12,619 bases of DNA from JAJRXR01 sp044439985 (GCA_044439985.1 JBITAG010000008.1:1-12619), one strand, 5' to 3'; counted from the first letter of the stretch, positions 1-6,894 are shown. Numbers and translations: made by a program. The notes: generated from the letters alone by a model not told the origin.

Positions 1-1042
1 CCCGGTCCGTCTGCTCGATCTCCACATCCGCGTGCCCGATGCGGAACGGCGTCACGGCCTTCTGCTCGCTCCGGGCGGCCGCGGCGGAGATCAACGCCTG
101 ATCGTGCGCGTCCACGAGCCGCTGGTGGACCTCGTCCATCAACGCGTTCACGTTGGGGCTCCGCTCGGCGACCGAGTCGAACATGTCGATCGTCAGCCGG
201 TACTCGCTCCGGGCTCGGCAGCAGACGTCGTCAAGCTCGTGGCGCGCCAGGCCGATCCGCGACCGGGCCTCGACCTCGAACGCCTCGACACTCACGCCCT
301 CACCCAGCCCCATCAGGCCCACGCAGTACGCGATCCGCTGCATCCGCTGCACACCCGTCTCCGGGGGCTTCCGGGGCGGGGGCGTGTGGTGCCACGCGAT
401 CGCCTTCCCCAGGATCTCGGGGAGCTTCCAACGCTGGCAGAGCGCCACCCCGACGTCCACGTGCGTCATGGGGAGCTGATCGAACTCCAGCTGAAACCGG
501 CGCTCCGGCTCCGTCTCCGGGTCCGCCATCGGCGCGTACCGCTCGCTGAACATCCGGTTCATCATCGGAACCCCCGCGTCGAGTAGGAGCCCGACGAGGA
601 ACGCCTCGGGAACCCCCACGCCCCCGGTGTGACGCGCCAGCTCCGATGCGACGCACCCCCGCAGCACACTCTCGCACCAGATCCGCCTCGAAAGGCTCTC
701 GTGCTCCGGGTCGTTCGCGCTGCGGCTCAGGTAAAACCCGAGCGCCATCGATCGCAGCCGCTCCTGCCCGATCAGCATGCACGCCCGGTCCACGCTCGTG
801 ACTTCCTTCACCTGCGCGAACGCCGCGGAGTTGGAGAGTTTCAGGAGCCGCCCGCTGATCGCGGCGTCGTGACGCACCGTCTCGGCGAAATCCACCGGCC
901 CCGCCTCCGGGTCCTGCACCAGCTCGACCAGCCGCGCCGCGACCGCCGGCTGTGACTCGATCCCCACCAGATCGAGCTTCCGGTTGATGGTCCCGTACAA
1001 CCCCGGCAGGTCGGCGGCCTTGAGCATCTTGCGGGCGATCAT
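1..1042 (-). CDS. HDOD domain protein, C-terminus cut off by left window edge
   Basis: The frame is open from an ATG at 1042 to the window edge, giving 347 residues without a stop. Residues about 27-225 read as an HDOD domain. The helix that carries the His-Asp pair in true HD phosphohydrolases is GLLLDAG (151-157), so the His is replaced by Leu, as is usual in HDOD. The later signature IAWHHTPP (215-222) is present. HDOD proteins are bacterial signalling modules, usually without proven catalysis. After the domain comes a charged helical stretch (about 255-330), possibly coiled coil. Whether a further output domain follows cannot be seen. A GGAG lies 11 bases upstream of the ATG at 1042. The in-frame ATG at 1027 has no ribosome binding site. 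The gene lies 147 bp downstream of pdxH on the same strand and may be cotranscribed. The family call is firm; the role is unknown. Confidence 0.85.
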   Translation of the reverse strand, partial: MIARKMLKAADLPGLYGTINRKLDLVGIESQPAVAARLVELVQDPEAGPVDFAETVRHDAAISGRLLKLSNSAAFAQVKEVTSVDRACMLIGQERLRSMALGFYLSRSANDPEHESLSRRIWCESVLRGCVASELARHTGGVGVPEAFLVGLLLDAGVPMMNRMFSERYAPMADPETEPERRFQLEFDQLPMTHVDVGVALCQRWKLPEILGKAIAWHHTPPPRKPPETGVQRMQRIAYCVGLMGLGEGVSVEAFEVEARSRIGLARHELDDVCCRARSEYRLTIDMFDSVAERSPNVNALMDEVHQRLVDAHDQALISAAAARSEQKAVTPFRIGHADVEIEQTDR

Positions 1043-1107
1043 CGGTCGGCGGGCTCCGCGCAGAAGGTGGACGTGTGCCCTGCATCGGACGCGCCGACCG
1101 CCCGGCC

Positions 1108-1126
1108 CCGGCGTAACTCACGCCGG
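1108..1126 (-). terminator. Stem-loop after pdxH, possible weak terminator
   Basis: Perfect 7-bp inverted repeat (CCGGCGT / ACGCCGG) with a 5-base loop, in the 147-bp gap between the pdxH stop and the HDOD gene. There is no T-tract after it on either strand. It may therefore be an attenuator, an RNA end-protecting hairpin or chance, rather than a classical intrinsic terminator. Confidence 0.3.
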
Positions 1127-1189
1127 ACGTCAGCGCCGAGCCTTCGCACAGTCCCCACCCGGCGCAACCCGCACAGACCGGCCCACCGA

Positions 1190-1888
1190 TCAGGGCTGAA
1201 GGCGGACGCCCGACCAGGCCCCGGTCGTCGGGGTCTGTCCCGCGCCCAGCTCTCGCGTCCAGGCCGCCCGGTCGTGGATCCGCCCCGTCCCCCCGCACCA
1301 CAGCTCCACCCGATCCACCCAGACGCGGTACCCGAACCAGTGGGCCGGGCGGGGGATCTCCACGTCACGACCCTCCAGCAGGGCGCCCAGATCCAGCCCC
1401 AGATCGATCGCCCGCTCCGCGACCCGTTCAAGCAGGGCCTGACGCGACTCGATCGGCTCGGACTGCTCGCTCGCGTGCGCCCCCAGCCGGCTGGTCCAGT
1501 GACGCGAGGCGAAGTAGGCGTCCGATTCCTCATCCGGGCTCCGGATGGCCCGCCCCTCCAAACGGACCTGACGCCCGGCGTGGTCCCAGTGGAACGTCAA
1601 CGCCACGCGCGGGTTGGCCTCGATCTCCCGCCCCTTGCGGCTGCGCGAGTTGGTGTAGAACACCACGTACCCCGGATCGGGCACAACCCCCTTGCAGAGC
1701 ACGATCCGGGCGCTCGGGCGCCCGTCCTCCCCCACCGTGGCGAGCGTCATCGCGTTCGGGTTGGGGACCTCGGCCCGGGCCGTCGCCTCCTCCAGCCAGC
1801 CCTTGAAGGTGGGCATCGGGTCGGCGGGCAGCTCGTCGGGCAGGCCCTCGCCCACCTCGAAGACGTCGGAAAGGTCGCTCTGGCTCAT
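1190..1888 (-). CDS. pdxH: Pyridoxamine 5'-phosphate oxidase
   Basis: A 232-residue protein matching PdxH, the FMN-dependent cytosolic enzyme that oxidises pyridoxine or pyridoxamine 5'-phosphate to pyridoxal 5'-phosphate (vitamin B6 synthesis and salvage). The length is close to E. coli PdxH (218). The split-barrel core RIVLCKG (61-67), VVFYTNSRSRKG (75-86) and NPRVALTFHW (92-101) corresponds to the E. coli FMN-binding strands. Further conserved blocks are SRLGAHASEQS (133-143), WFGYRVWVDRVELW (184-197), GGTGRIHDR (199-207) and the typical C-terminal RLQP. I chose the ATG at 1888; an in-frame TTG at 1894 would add two residues. No clear ribosome binding site precedes either. The gene is divergent from dnaB across 99 bp and upstream of the HDOD gene. 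No B6 pathway neighbour is visible. The call is firm. Confidence 0.95.
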   Translation of the reverse strand: MSQSDLSDVFEVGEGLPDELPADPMPTFKGWLEEATARAEVPNPNAMTLATVGEDGRPSARIVLCKGVVPDPGYVVFYTNSRSRKGREIEANPRVALTFHWDHAGRQVRLEGRAIRSPDEESDAYFASRHWTSRLGAHASEQSEPIESRQALLERVAERAIDLGLDLGALLEGRDVEIPRPAHWFGYRVWVDRVELWCGGTGRIHDRAAWTRELGAGQTPTTGAWSGVRLQP

Positions 1889-1933
1889 GCCCAAGCGTAT
1901 GAGCCCCGGGGACGGGTCCGGGTGTGGACGGGC

Positions 1934-1950
1934 CGTGATAAGCTGTCACG
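1934..1950. promoter_or_regulatory. Dyad in the pdxH-dnaB divergent region
   Basis: CGTGA and TCACG form a 5-bp inverted repeat separated by seven bases, midway between the pdxH and dnaB starts. The shape recalls a CRP/FNR-type site, but those have a 6-base centre and TGTGA arms, so the match is imperfect. GATAAG inside it could act as a poor -10 element; no convincing -35 was seen. Confidence 0.25.
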
Positions 1951-1975
1951 TTCGGCATCGAGCCCGCAAGGACGC

Positions 1976-1980
1976 GAAGG
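1976..1980 (+). promoter_or_regulatory. Ribosome binding site deciding the dnaB start
   Basis: GAAGG lies 7 bases before an in-frame GTG at 1988 but 16 bases before the ATG at 1997. The spacing favours the GTG as the dnaB start codon. Confidence 0.55.
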
Positions 1981-1987
1981 TGGCACC

Positions 1988-3712
1988 GTGACTTCCATGG
2001 AAAGCAGTACGAAGGCCTCCGGCTCGTTCGAGGGCAAGCCCGATCGGCGTCGCCCCCCGGGCGGGGCGGACGCGGGGCTCAAGCTCTTTGACCGCGAGCC
2101 CCCCGCCTCGGTTCACGCCGAGCGCTCCCTCCTCGGGTCGATGCTGCTCGATCCCCAGGTGATCCCGGACATCCTCCCCTTCGTGAACACGGGGGAGGCC
2201 TTCTTCCTGGAGGGGCACGCGGCGATCTTCCAGGCCCTGATCGAGATCTACGACAAGCGTCAGTCGGGCGACCTCGTCCAGCTCGCCGAGGCCCTCCGTG
2301 CCCGGGGCGTGCTCGACCAGGTCGGCGGGACGAAGTACCTGGTGCAGCTGGCCGAGGCGGTGCCGAGCGCGGCGAACGCGCCGCACTACGCCCGGATCGT
2401 CTCGGACCGGGCGCGCCTCCGGAAGCTGATCAACGCCGCGGGTGAGATCCTCTACGACGCCTACCACGCCGACGACTCCTCCCCGGAGGGGGGCAAGGGG
2501 GTGGTGGACATCGCCGAGCGCCGGATCTTCGAGATCGCCGAAGAGGAGCAGACCGGGGAGTCCGAGGCCCTCTTCGACCTGGTCGAGGCGGAGATCAAGC
2601 GGCTCGAGCAGGCGGACGGGTCCGCGATCAACGGGATCGCGACGGGCTTCGAGGACCTGGACAAGCTGCTCGGCGGGCTGCAGAAGGGGGAGATGCTGAT
2701 CCTCGCGGCCCGCCCATCGATGGGAAAGACGGCGATCAGCCTGAACATCGCCGAGCAGGCCGCCTTCGGGGGCGTGACGCCCTGGAGCCCGCCGACCAAC
2801 CGGCGGGTGCCCATCGGGTACTTCTCGCTCGAGATGTCCGCGGAGGGGCTGACGCAGCGTCTGATCAGTGCGCGCTCGGGGGTGGACGCGCACAAGATCC
2901 GAACGGGCGCCATCTCGCCGAGCGAGCTGGAGGAGGTCACGCGGGCCTGCCAGGAGCTGTCCGAGGCGCCCCTGCACATCGACGACACACCGGCGCTCTC
3001 GATCCTCGCATTGCGGGCGCGGGCGCGTCGGATGAAGCGCAAGCACCACATCGAGGCGCTCGTGATCGACTACCTGCAGCTGCTGACCTCACCCAGCGCC
3101 GGTCGTGAGAGCCGCCAGGTGGAGGTCAGCGCGATCTCCCGCGGGATCAAGGCCCTCGCCCGGGAGCTGGAGATCCCGATCGTCTGTCTGGCCCAGCTCA
3201 ACCGCGGCGCCGAGCAGCGCGAGCGCAACCGCCCGCGCATGAGCGACCTGCGCGAGTCGGGCTCGATCGAGCAGGACGCGGACGTGGTGATGCTCCTCCA
3301 CCGGGAGGCGTACTACCACAAGGACGACGAGGAGTGGCTCAACGACCCGGACAACGCGGACAAGCTGAACCTGACCGAGCTGATCATCGCCAAGCAGCGC
3401 AACGGCCCGACGGGGGTGGTCAAGCTCTCGTGGGACGACAAGACGACGCGCTTCAAGAACTACGACTGGCGACACGCCGGGGACGAGTTCGGGGGCGGGT
3501 ACGCCTCCCCATCGGAGGCCGCGTCGTTCGGCGCCCCCCCGCCGCCGAGCTTCGCCCCCGCGCCGCCGCCCCCTCCGAGCGCACCGCCCCCCCCACCCCC
3601 CGGGGGGGGGTACACCTTCGCGCCGGGAAAGAAGACCGGGCCGGTGGAGAAGTTCCGGGACGGCTCGGGCAACGACGTGGACTTCGACGACGACGAGCTG
3701 CCCCCGTTCTAG
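1988..3712 (+). CDS. dnaB: Replicative DNA helicase DnaB
   Basis: A 574-residue protein (571 if the ATG at 1997 is used) of the DnaB family, the hexameric ATP-driven helicase that unwinds DNA at the replication fork and loads primase. The N-terminal helical domain spans about 38-145 (HAERSLLGSMLLD 43-55). The RecA-like domain begins near 217. Walker A is ARPSMGKT (241-248), followed by YFSLEM (278-283), Walker B LVIDYLQLL (358-366), the LAQLNRG block (401-407), SGSIEQDADVV (424-434) and the arginine-finger region IIAKQRNGPTG (466-476). A short insertion precedes the SLEM strand. After about 495 there is a low-complexity Gly/Ser/Pro-rich linker with poly-Pro runs, ending in an acidic tip DFDDDELPPF (565-574). 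That tip resembles the C-terminus of SSB and is unusual for DnaB. The gene is preceded by divergent pdxH and ends one base from the convergent TM2 gene. Confidence 0.95.
   Translation: MTSMESSTKASGSFEGKPDRRRPPGGADAGLKLFDREPPASVHAERSLLGSMLLDPQVIPDILPFVNTGEAFFLEGHAAIFQALIEIYDKRQSGDLVQLAEALRARGVLDQVGGTKYLVQLAEAVPSAANAPHYARIVSDRARLRKLINAAGEILYDAYHADDSSPEGGKGVVDIAERRIFEIAEEEQTGESEALFDLVEAEIKRLEQADGSAINGIATGFEDLDKLLGGLQKGEMLILAARPSMGKTAISLNIAEQAAFGGVTPWSPPTNRRVPIGYFSLEMSAEGLTQRLISARSGVDAHKIRTGAISPSELEEVTRACQELSEAPLHIDDTPALSILALRARARRMKRKHHIEALVIDYLQLLTSPSAGRESRQVEVSAISRGIKALARELEIPIVCLAQLNRGAEQRERNRPRMSDLRESGSIEQDADVVMLLHREAYYHKDDEEWLNDPDNADKLNLTELIIAKQRNGPTGVVKLSWDDKTTRFKNYDWRHAGDEFGGGYASPSEAASFGAPPPPSFAPAPPPPPSAPPPPPPGGGYTFAPGKKTGPVEKFRDGSGNDVDFDDDELPPF
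3587..3610. repeat. C8-A-C6-G9 homopolymer block in the dnaB linker
   Basis: Inside dnaB, eight C, one A, six C and nine G follow each other and encode the PPPPPPGGG part of the linker. The C6/G9 junction is self-complementary. Such runs are prone to replication slippage, and a one-base change would remove the acidic C-terminal tip while leaving the helicase domain intact. Confidence 0.8.
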
Positions 3713-3713
3713 G

Positions 3714-3929
3714 TCAGGCGCCCGCGAGCGTGAGTCGGCGGTTCAGGTTATTGCGTTCGACCATGCCGGGGATCAGGAACAGGTCGATGATCTGCCCGAC
3801 CAGGAAGAGGCCGCCGGTGAAGAGCCAGATGAGCCCGGTGACCCACTTGCCGTTGTAGAAGCGGTGCACGCCGCACAGCCCGACACAGCACAGAAACCAG
3901 AGCAGGTACGAGACCCCGGTGGATCGCAT
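3714..3929 (-). CDS. TM2 domain membrane protein
   Basis: A 71-residue protein with two hydrophobic segments (about 7-20 and 30-54) joined by GVHRFYNGKWVTG (20-32). The GxHRFYxG block and the later conserved Asp in QIIDLFLIP (46-54) are the marks of the TM2 domain, a small two-helix membrane family of unsettled function. The ATG at 3929 is chosen because AGGGAG at 3939-3944 sits 9 bases upstream. The longer in-frame opening to 4004 would run back to the edge of a terminator and adds no hydrophobic or conserved sequence. The stop lies one base from the dnaB stop, with the genes converging. A strong terminator upstream (4004-4036) implies that this gene has its own promoter in the 74 bp between; I could not identify a good one. 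Confidence 0.85.
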   Translation of the reverse strand: MRSTGVSYLLWFLCCVGLCGVHRFYNGKWVTGLIWLFTGGLFLVGQIIDLFLIPGMVERNNLNRRLTLAGA

Positions 3930-3954
3930 GATCGCTTTCTCCCTGGGCGGGAAG

Positions 3955-3994
3955 GACGCCCGCCACAGGAGTATTCGTGATCCGTCCGGGCGTC
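3955..3994 (-). promoter_or_regulatory. Inverted repeat in the TM2 gene leader
   Basis: GACGCCCG (3955-3962) and CGGGCGTC (3987-3994) are perfect 8-bp complements separated by 24 bases, 25-65 bases upstream of the TM2 start. It could be a leader-RNA hairpin or a binding site. It sits between the upstream terminator and the ribosome binding site. Confidence 0.3.
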
Positions 3995-4003
3995 TTTCAC
4001 GCA

Positions 4004-4036
4004 CAAGAAAGGCCCGCCCCCCGAAGGGGACGGGCC
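4004..4036 (-). terminator. Intrinsic terminator with UUCG tetraloop
   Basis: Read on the minus strand, GGCCCG-U-CCCC pairs with GGGG-G-CGGGCC around a UUCG loop closed by C-G: an 11-bp stem with one U-G wobble at 4011-4036, followed by TTTCTTG (4010-4004). It lies 30 bases after the stop of the GGX-dockerin gene, so it ends that transcript and insulates the TM2 gene. Confidence 0.88.
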
Positions 4037-4065
4037 CGGCATGTGACAGGATGCGGCGTCGAGGG

Positions 4066-5601
4066 TTACTCCTCGAGCTGCTCGACGACCACCTCGGCGT
4101 CGCTCACATCGACGCTGCCGTCCATGTTCGCGTCGCCCTCCTCGGGCTCGAGGGGGCCGACGTGCCCGAGGTTGCCGACGACGACCGAGAGGTCGAGCGC
4201 CGAGACGACGCCGTCGAGGTCCAGGTCACCCTTCTTGCCCAGGTCTTCGACGCGGAAGAGCCGGACATCCAGATCGCGGTTCTGGTAGGTGAACTGATCC
4301 ACGCCGTTGCCGTACGCGGAGGAGAGCACCGGCCGGATGCCCGTGAGCATGACGCGGTACCAGCCCGGATCACCGGAGATCGCCTCGGCGTCGGCGAGGG
4401 TCACGCCCGGCCCGCCCCCGCCCAGCGCCAGGTCGAGCACGGGGCGCGAGCCGATGACCTGGTACTCGACGATGAAGCGGACGCGTTCGGCGCCGAGGTG
4501 ATCGGGGTGGAGCACGCCGTGGACCACCTCGATGCCGTCATTGGTGCTCGGATCGACGAGGGCGTTCATGCGCCAGTCGATCTCGTTGCCGAGGATGTCG
4601 AGCCAGCCGGAGGCGACGAGTTCAGGATCGGCGCCGCCGGGATCATCGATGGAGTCGATGACCTCCTCGCGGAAGAGGCCGCGCCAGCCTCGGACGCCCT
4701 GGAGGATGTAGAGGTGGATGCCGTCGGGGCCGGGATCGCCCCCGTCGCATCCCTCGCCACCCGCACCGGAGGACTGGGTGCCGTTGCCTCCGGCGCCCCC
4801 GTCCCCGCCCTGGTCGCGGAAGGAGCAGCCGCCGTCGCCGCCGTCACCTCCGTTGACGCCGTTGCCGCCGTCGCCGCCATCGCCGCCGTAGCCGTACGGG
4901 CGGCCCTCGCCGCCGTCGCCTCCCTCGCCGCCGTCGCCGTCGGGTCCGTCGCCGCCGTCGCCGCCGTCGCCACCTTCGATCTCGCCGTTGCCGCCCTCGC
5001 CCCCATCGCCGCCGTCGCCGCCGGAGCCATCGCCCCCGTCACCGCCGTCGCCGCCTTCGGCGCCGCCGTCGCCGCCGTCGCCGCCATGGCCACCAACGAC
5101 GCCATCGCCCCCGTCGCCACCCTTGCCGCCGCGGTCATCGCTGTTGCCCCCCTTGCCCCCGTTCCCGCCGTTGCCACCGGGGCCGCCGTTGCCCCCGTCG
5201 CCGCCGGGTCCGCCGTCGGTGATGCCGTACCCGCCCGGGCCGCCATCTCCGCCGTTGGAGTTGCCGCTCGCGTCGCCGCCACGGCCCCCGGCGCCCCCCT
5301 TGCCCCCCTCGAGGCCGCTGTGCCCGCCGGAGCCCCCGTTCCCGCCGTTGACCCCGTCGCCGCCCTTGCCCCCGTCGCCGGTGCCCCAGCCGTTGCCGCC
5401 GGGCCCGCCGTTGGGGGCGTAGGGGTTGTCGGGGTGATCGCCCGGGTACCCGTCGTACCCGTGGGGATTGCTGGGGGTGCCGTCCTGGCCGAAGGGATAA
5501 TCCGGCGGATAGTCATCCGCGGGCTGCGCGATGGCGCTCAGGCTCAGGGCGCCCACCATCGCGACGAGGCACACACACTTCGACAGCGCGGAAACAATCA
5601 T
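4066..5601 (-). CDS. Secreted Gly-Gly-X repeat protein with C-terminal dockerin
   Basis: A 511-residue predicted exported protein. Residues 1-26 form a signal peptide (hydrophobic core CLVAMVGALSLS, likely cut after AIA). A Pro/Tyr/Asn-rich stretch follows (27-64). Residues about 65-289 are almost entirely GGD, GGN, GGE or GGP triplets, interrupted by short loops such as GVNGGNGGSGGHS and RPYGYG; Cys259 and Cys285 lie in the last part. Residues about 295-450 look globular (VRFIVEYQVIG, WYRVMLTGIRPVL). The end is a dockerin-like pair of calcium loops: D459-D461-D463-G464 and D490-N492-D494-G495. Dockerins bind cohesins on other proteins; no cohesin is visible here. Start: AGGAGG at 5610-5615 is 8 bases before the ATG. 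A strong terminator follows the stop. I infer an extracellular structural or binding role; the exact function is unknown. Confidence 0.85.
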   Translation of the reverse strand: MIVSALSKCVCLVAMVGALSLSAIAQPADDYPPDYPFGQDGTPSNPHGYDGYPGDHPDNPYAPNGGPGGNGWGTGDGGKGGDGVNGGNGGSGGHSGLEGGKGGAGGRGGDASGNSNGGDGGPGGYGITDGGPGGDGGNGGPGGNGGNGGKGGNSDDRGGKGGDGGDGVVGGHGGDGGDGGAEGGDGGDGGDGSGGDGGDGGEGGNGEIEGGDGGDGGDGPDGDGGEGGDGGEGRPYGYGGDGGDGGNGVNGGDGGDGGCSFRDQGGDGGAGGNGTQSSGAGGEGCDGGDPGPDGIHLYILQGVRGWRGLFREEVIDSIDDPGGADPELVASGWLDILGNEIDWRMNALVDPSTNDGIEVVHGVLHPDHLGAERVRFIVEYQVIGSRPVLDLALGGGGPGVTLADAEAISGDPGWYRVMLTGIRPVLSSAYGNGVDQFTYQNRDLDVRLFRVEDLGKKGDLDLDGVVSALDLSVVVGNLGHVGPLEPEEGDANMDGSVDVSDAEVVVEQLEE

Positions 5602-5609
5602 CGGGATGT

Positions 5610-5615
5610 CCTCCT
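5610..5615 (-). promoter_or_regulatory. Consensus ribosome binding site of the GGX-dockerin gene
   Basis: A perfect AGGAGG on the minus strand, 8 bases before the ATG at 5601. It fixes the start and places the signal peptide at the N-terminus. Confidence 0.85.
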
Positions 5616-5644
5616 AAAATGAAACGCGGAAGACCCGGATGCTA

Positions 5645-5665
5645 GTTGCGAACGGTCGGCGCAAC
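5645..5665 (-). promoter_or_regulatory. Hairpin or operator upstream of the GGX-dockerin gene
   Basis: GTTGCG and CGCAAC form a perfect 6-bp inverted repeat with a 9-base centre, 44-64 bases upstream of the start. On the minus strand a poor -35/-10 pair (TTGTTG, 17 bases, TAGCAT) overlaps it. The 168-bp gap between the pfk stop and this gene is visibly more AT-rich than its surroundings, which suits a promoter region. Confidence 0.3.
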
Positions 5666-5769
5666 AACGCAATTTTCGCGTCGCCCCCACCGCGTCGGCC
5701 AAACTTCGTCGAATGGGGGCATAGACCCCTTACAAAGAATGATCGCCGACGTGAAAAAGTTACCCAGAG

Positions 5770-6894
5770 TCACGCGTCGCCGAAGCAGGTGGAGACTCCA
5801 CGCGCCGCTTCGATCAGCGGATGATCCACCGGCACGAGTCGCTGCCTGTCCGCCGCGGCGGTGATCTCCACGTCCGTCAGTTCACCGCCCTGCATCACCA
5901 CCAGCCGGTTGCGCTTCCCCATCCGCAGCAGCGTCATCGCGTGATGCCCGAACTGCGTCGCCAGCACCCGGTCACCGGCGCAGGGCGTCCCGCCCCGCTG
6001 CACGTGCCCGAGCACGACGTACCGCGACTCGATCTCCGTCCGGTCCTCGATCTGGTTGGAGAGCCACTTGCCGATGCCCCCGAGCCGGATCGGGTCCGGG
6101 CTGGTCGGGTCCACCCGCTCGACGATCTGCTCCCCCCCCTTCGGGCGGGCGCCCTCGGAACAGCAGACGATGCTGAACCGCTTCCCACGCTGCGAGCGCG
6201 CGATGCAGCTCTCACAGATCACGTCCAGATCGAACGGGATCTCGGGGATCAGGATCACGTCCGACCCCGACGCCACCCCGGCGTGCAGCGCGATCCACCC
6301 CGCGTTGCGCCCCATCACCTCCACCACCATCACCCGGTGGTGGCTCGCCGCCGTCGTGTGCACGCGGTCGAGCGCCTCGGTCGCGATCCCCACCGCCGTC
6401 TGGAACCCGAAGGTGATATCGGACCCCCACAGGTCGTTGTCGATCGTCTTCGGCACGCCGATGCAGTTCACCCCCCGGTCCGCGAAGGGCTTGGCCGCGG
6501 ACATCGTCCCGTCTCCCCCGATGCAGACGAGCGCCTCGAGCCCGTGGATCTCGATGTGCGTCATGCAGACGTCCGTCAGGTCCTTGAACTTCGGCTTCCC
6601 CTCCGCGTCGAGCCCGACCGGGTACGCCTGCGGATTCGCCTTGTTTGACGAGCCCAGGATCGTCCCCCCCTGGGTCAGGATGTTCGAAACATCGTCGGCG
6701 ACGAGCGGGCGCACCCGGTCCTCGATCAACCCGAGAAACCCGTCCTCGATCCCGATCACCTCGATCCCGTGATAGATCGCGTCCTTCACCACCGCGCGGA
6801 TCACCGCGTTCAGGCCGGGGCAATCGCCCCCCCCCGTCAGGACCCCGATCCGCTTGACGCCGCTTGTCGGCACTCGGTCTGTCGCTCTGCTCAT
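5770..6894 (-). CDS. pfkA: 6-phosphofructokinase (group III-like, phosphoryl donor uncertain)
   Basis: A 374-residue protein of the PfkA fold, which phosphorylates fructose 6-phosphate to fructose 1,6-bisphosphate in glycolysis. Motifs seen: N-terminal GVLTGGGDCPGLN (17-29), ILGSSN (79-84), GGDGT (126-130), PKTIDND (148-154, with the catalytic base Asp152), VMVVEVMGRNAGW (188-200), IPEIPFD (216-222), EGARPKGG (247-254) and GHVQRGGTP (296-304). The Gly in GGDGT is the ATP-type residue. The Lys in PKTIDND is the residue of PPi-type and group III enzymes, where classical bacterial ATP enzymes have PGTIDND. ATP is the likelier donor. The length exceeds E. coli PfkA (320), as is common in group III. 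The ATG at 6894 is the first good start; it has no clear ribosome binding site. It is divergent from the EF-hand gene across 132 bp. Confidence 0.93.
   Translation of the reverse strand: MSRATDRVPTSGVKRIGVLTGGGDCPGLNAVIRAVVKDAIYHGIEVIGIEDGFLGLIEDRVRPLVADDVSNILTQGGTILGSSNKANPQAYPVGLDAEGKPKFKDLTDVCMTHIEIHGLEALVCIGGDGTMSAAKPFADRGVNCIGVPKTIDNDLWGSDITFGFQTAVGIATEALDRVHTTAASHHRVMVVEVMGRNAGWIALHAGVASGSDVILIPEIPFDLDVICESCIARSQRGKRFSIVCCSEGARPKGGEQIVERVDPTSPDPIRLGGIGKWLSNQIEDRTEIESRYVVLGHVQRGGTPCAGDRVLATQFGHHAMTLLRMGKRNRLVVMQGGELTDVEITAAADRQRLVPVDHPLIEAARGVSTCFGDA

Noticed and set aside
300..1301. A minus-strand open frame across the HDOD gene
   Set aside because: Arg/Gly/Ala-rich shadow. The true HDOD frame is another minus-strand frame with conserved motifs.
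1067..1987. An upstream extension of dnaB by about 300 residues
   Set aside because: It overlaps all of pdxH on the other strand. The ribosome binding site and the family length place the start at 1988 or 1997.
3587..3610. A G-quadruplex or terminator in the dnaB linker
   Set aside because: There is only one long G run and no following T-tract. It lies inside the coding region, so only slippage is considered.
4988..5422. A Pro-Pro-Ser-rich plus-strand frame
   Set aside because: This is the complementary reading of the GGX repeat, an artefact of repeat composition.
3919..5622. A 1.7-kb plus-strand open frame with an Ala/Val-rich product antisense to the GGX-dockerin gene
   Set aside because: It arises because GGC/GAC-rich triplets on the minus strand leave no stops on the other. 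It has no ribosome binding site, no domain, and spans a terminator and two minus-strand genes.
5750..5769. T-run after the pfk stop (TTTTT on the minus strand) as a terminator
   Set aside because: There is no stable stem directly before it, so it is not an intrinsic terminator.
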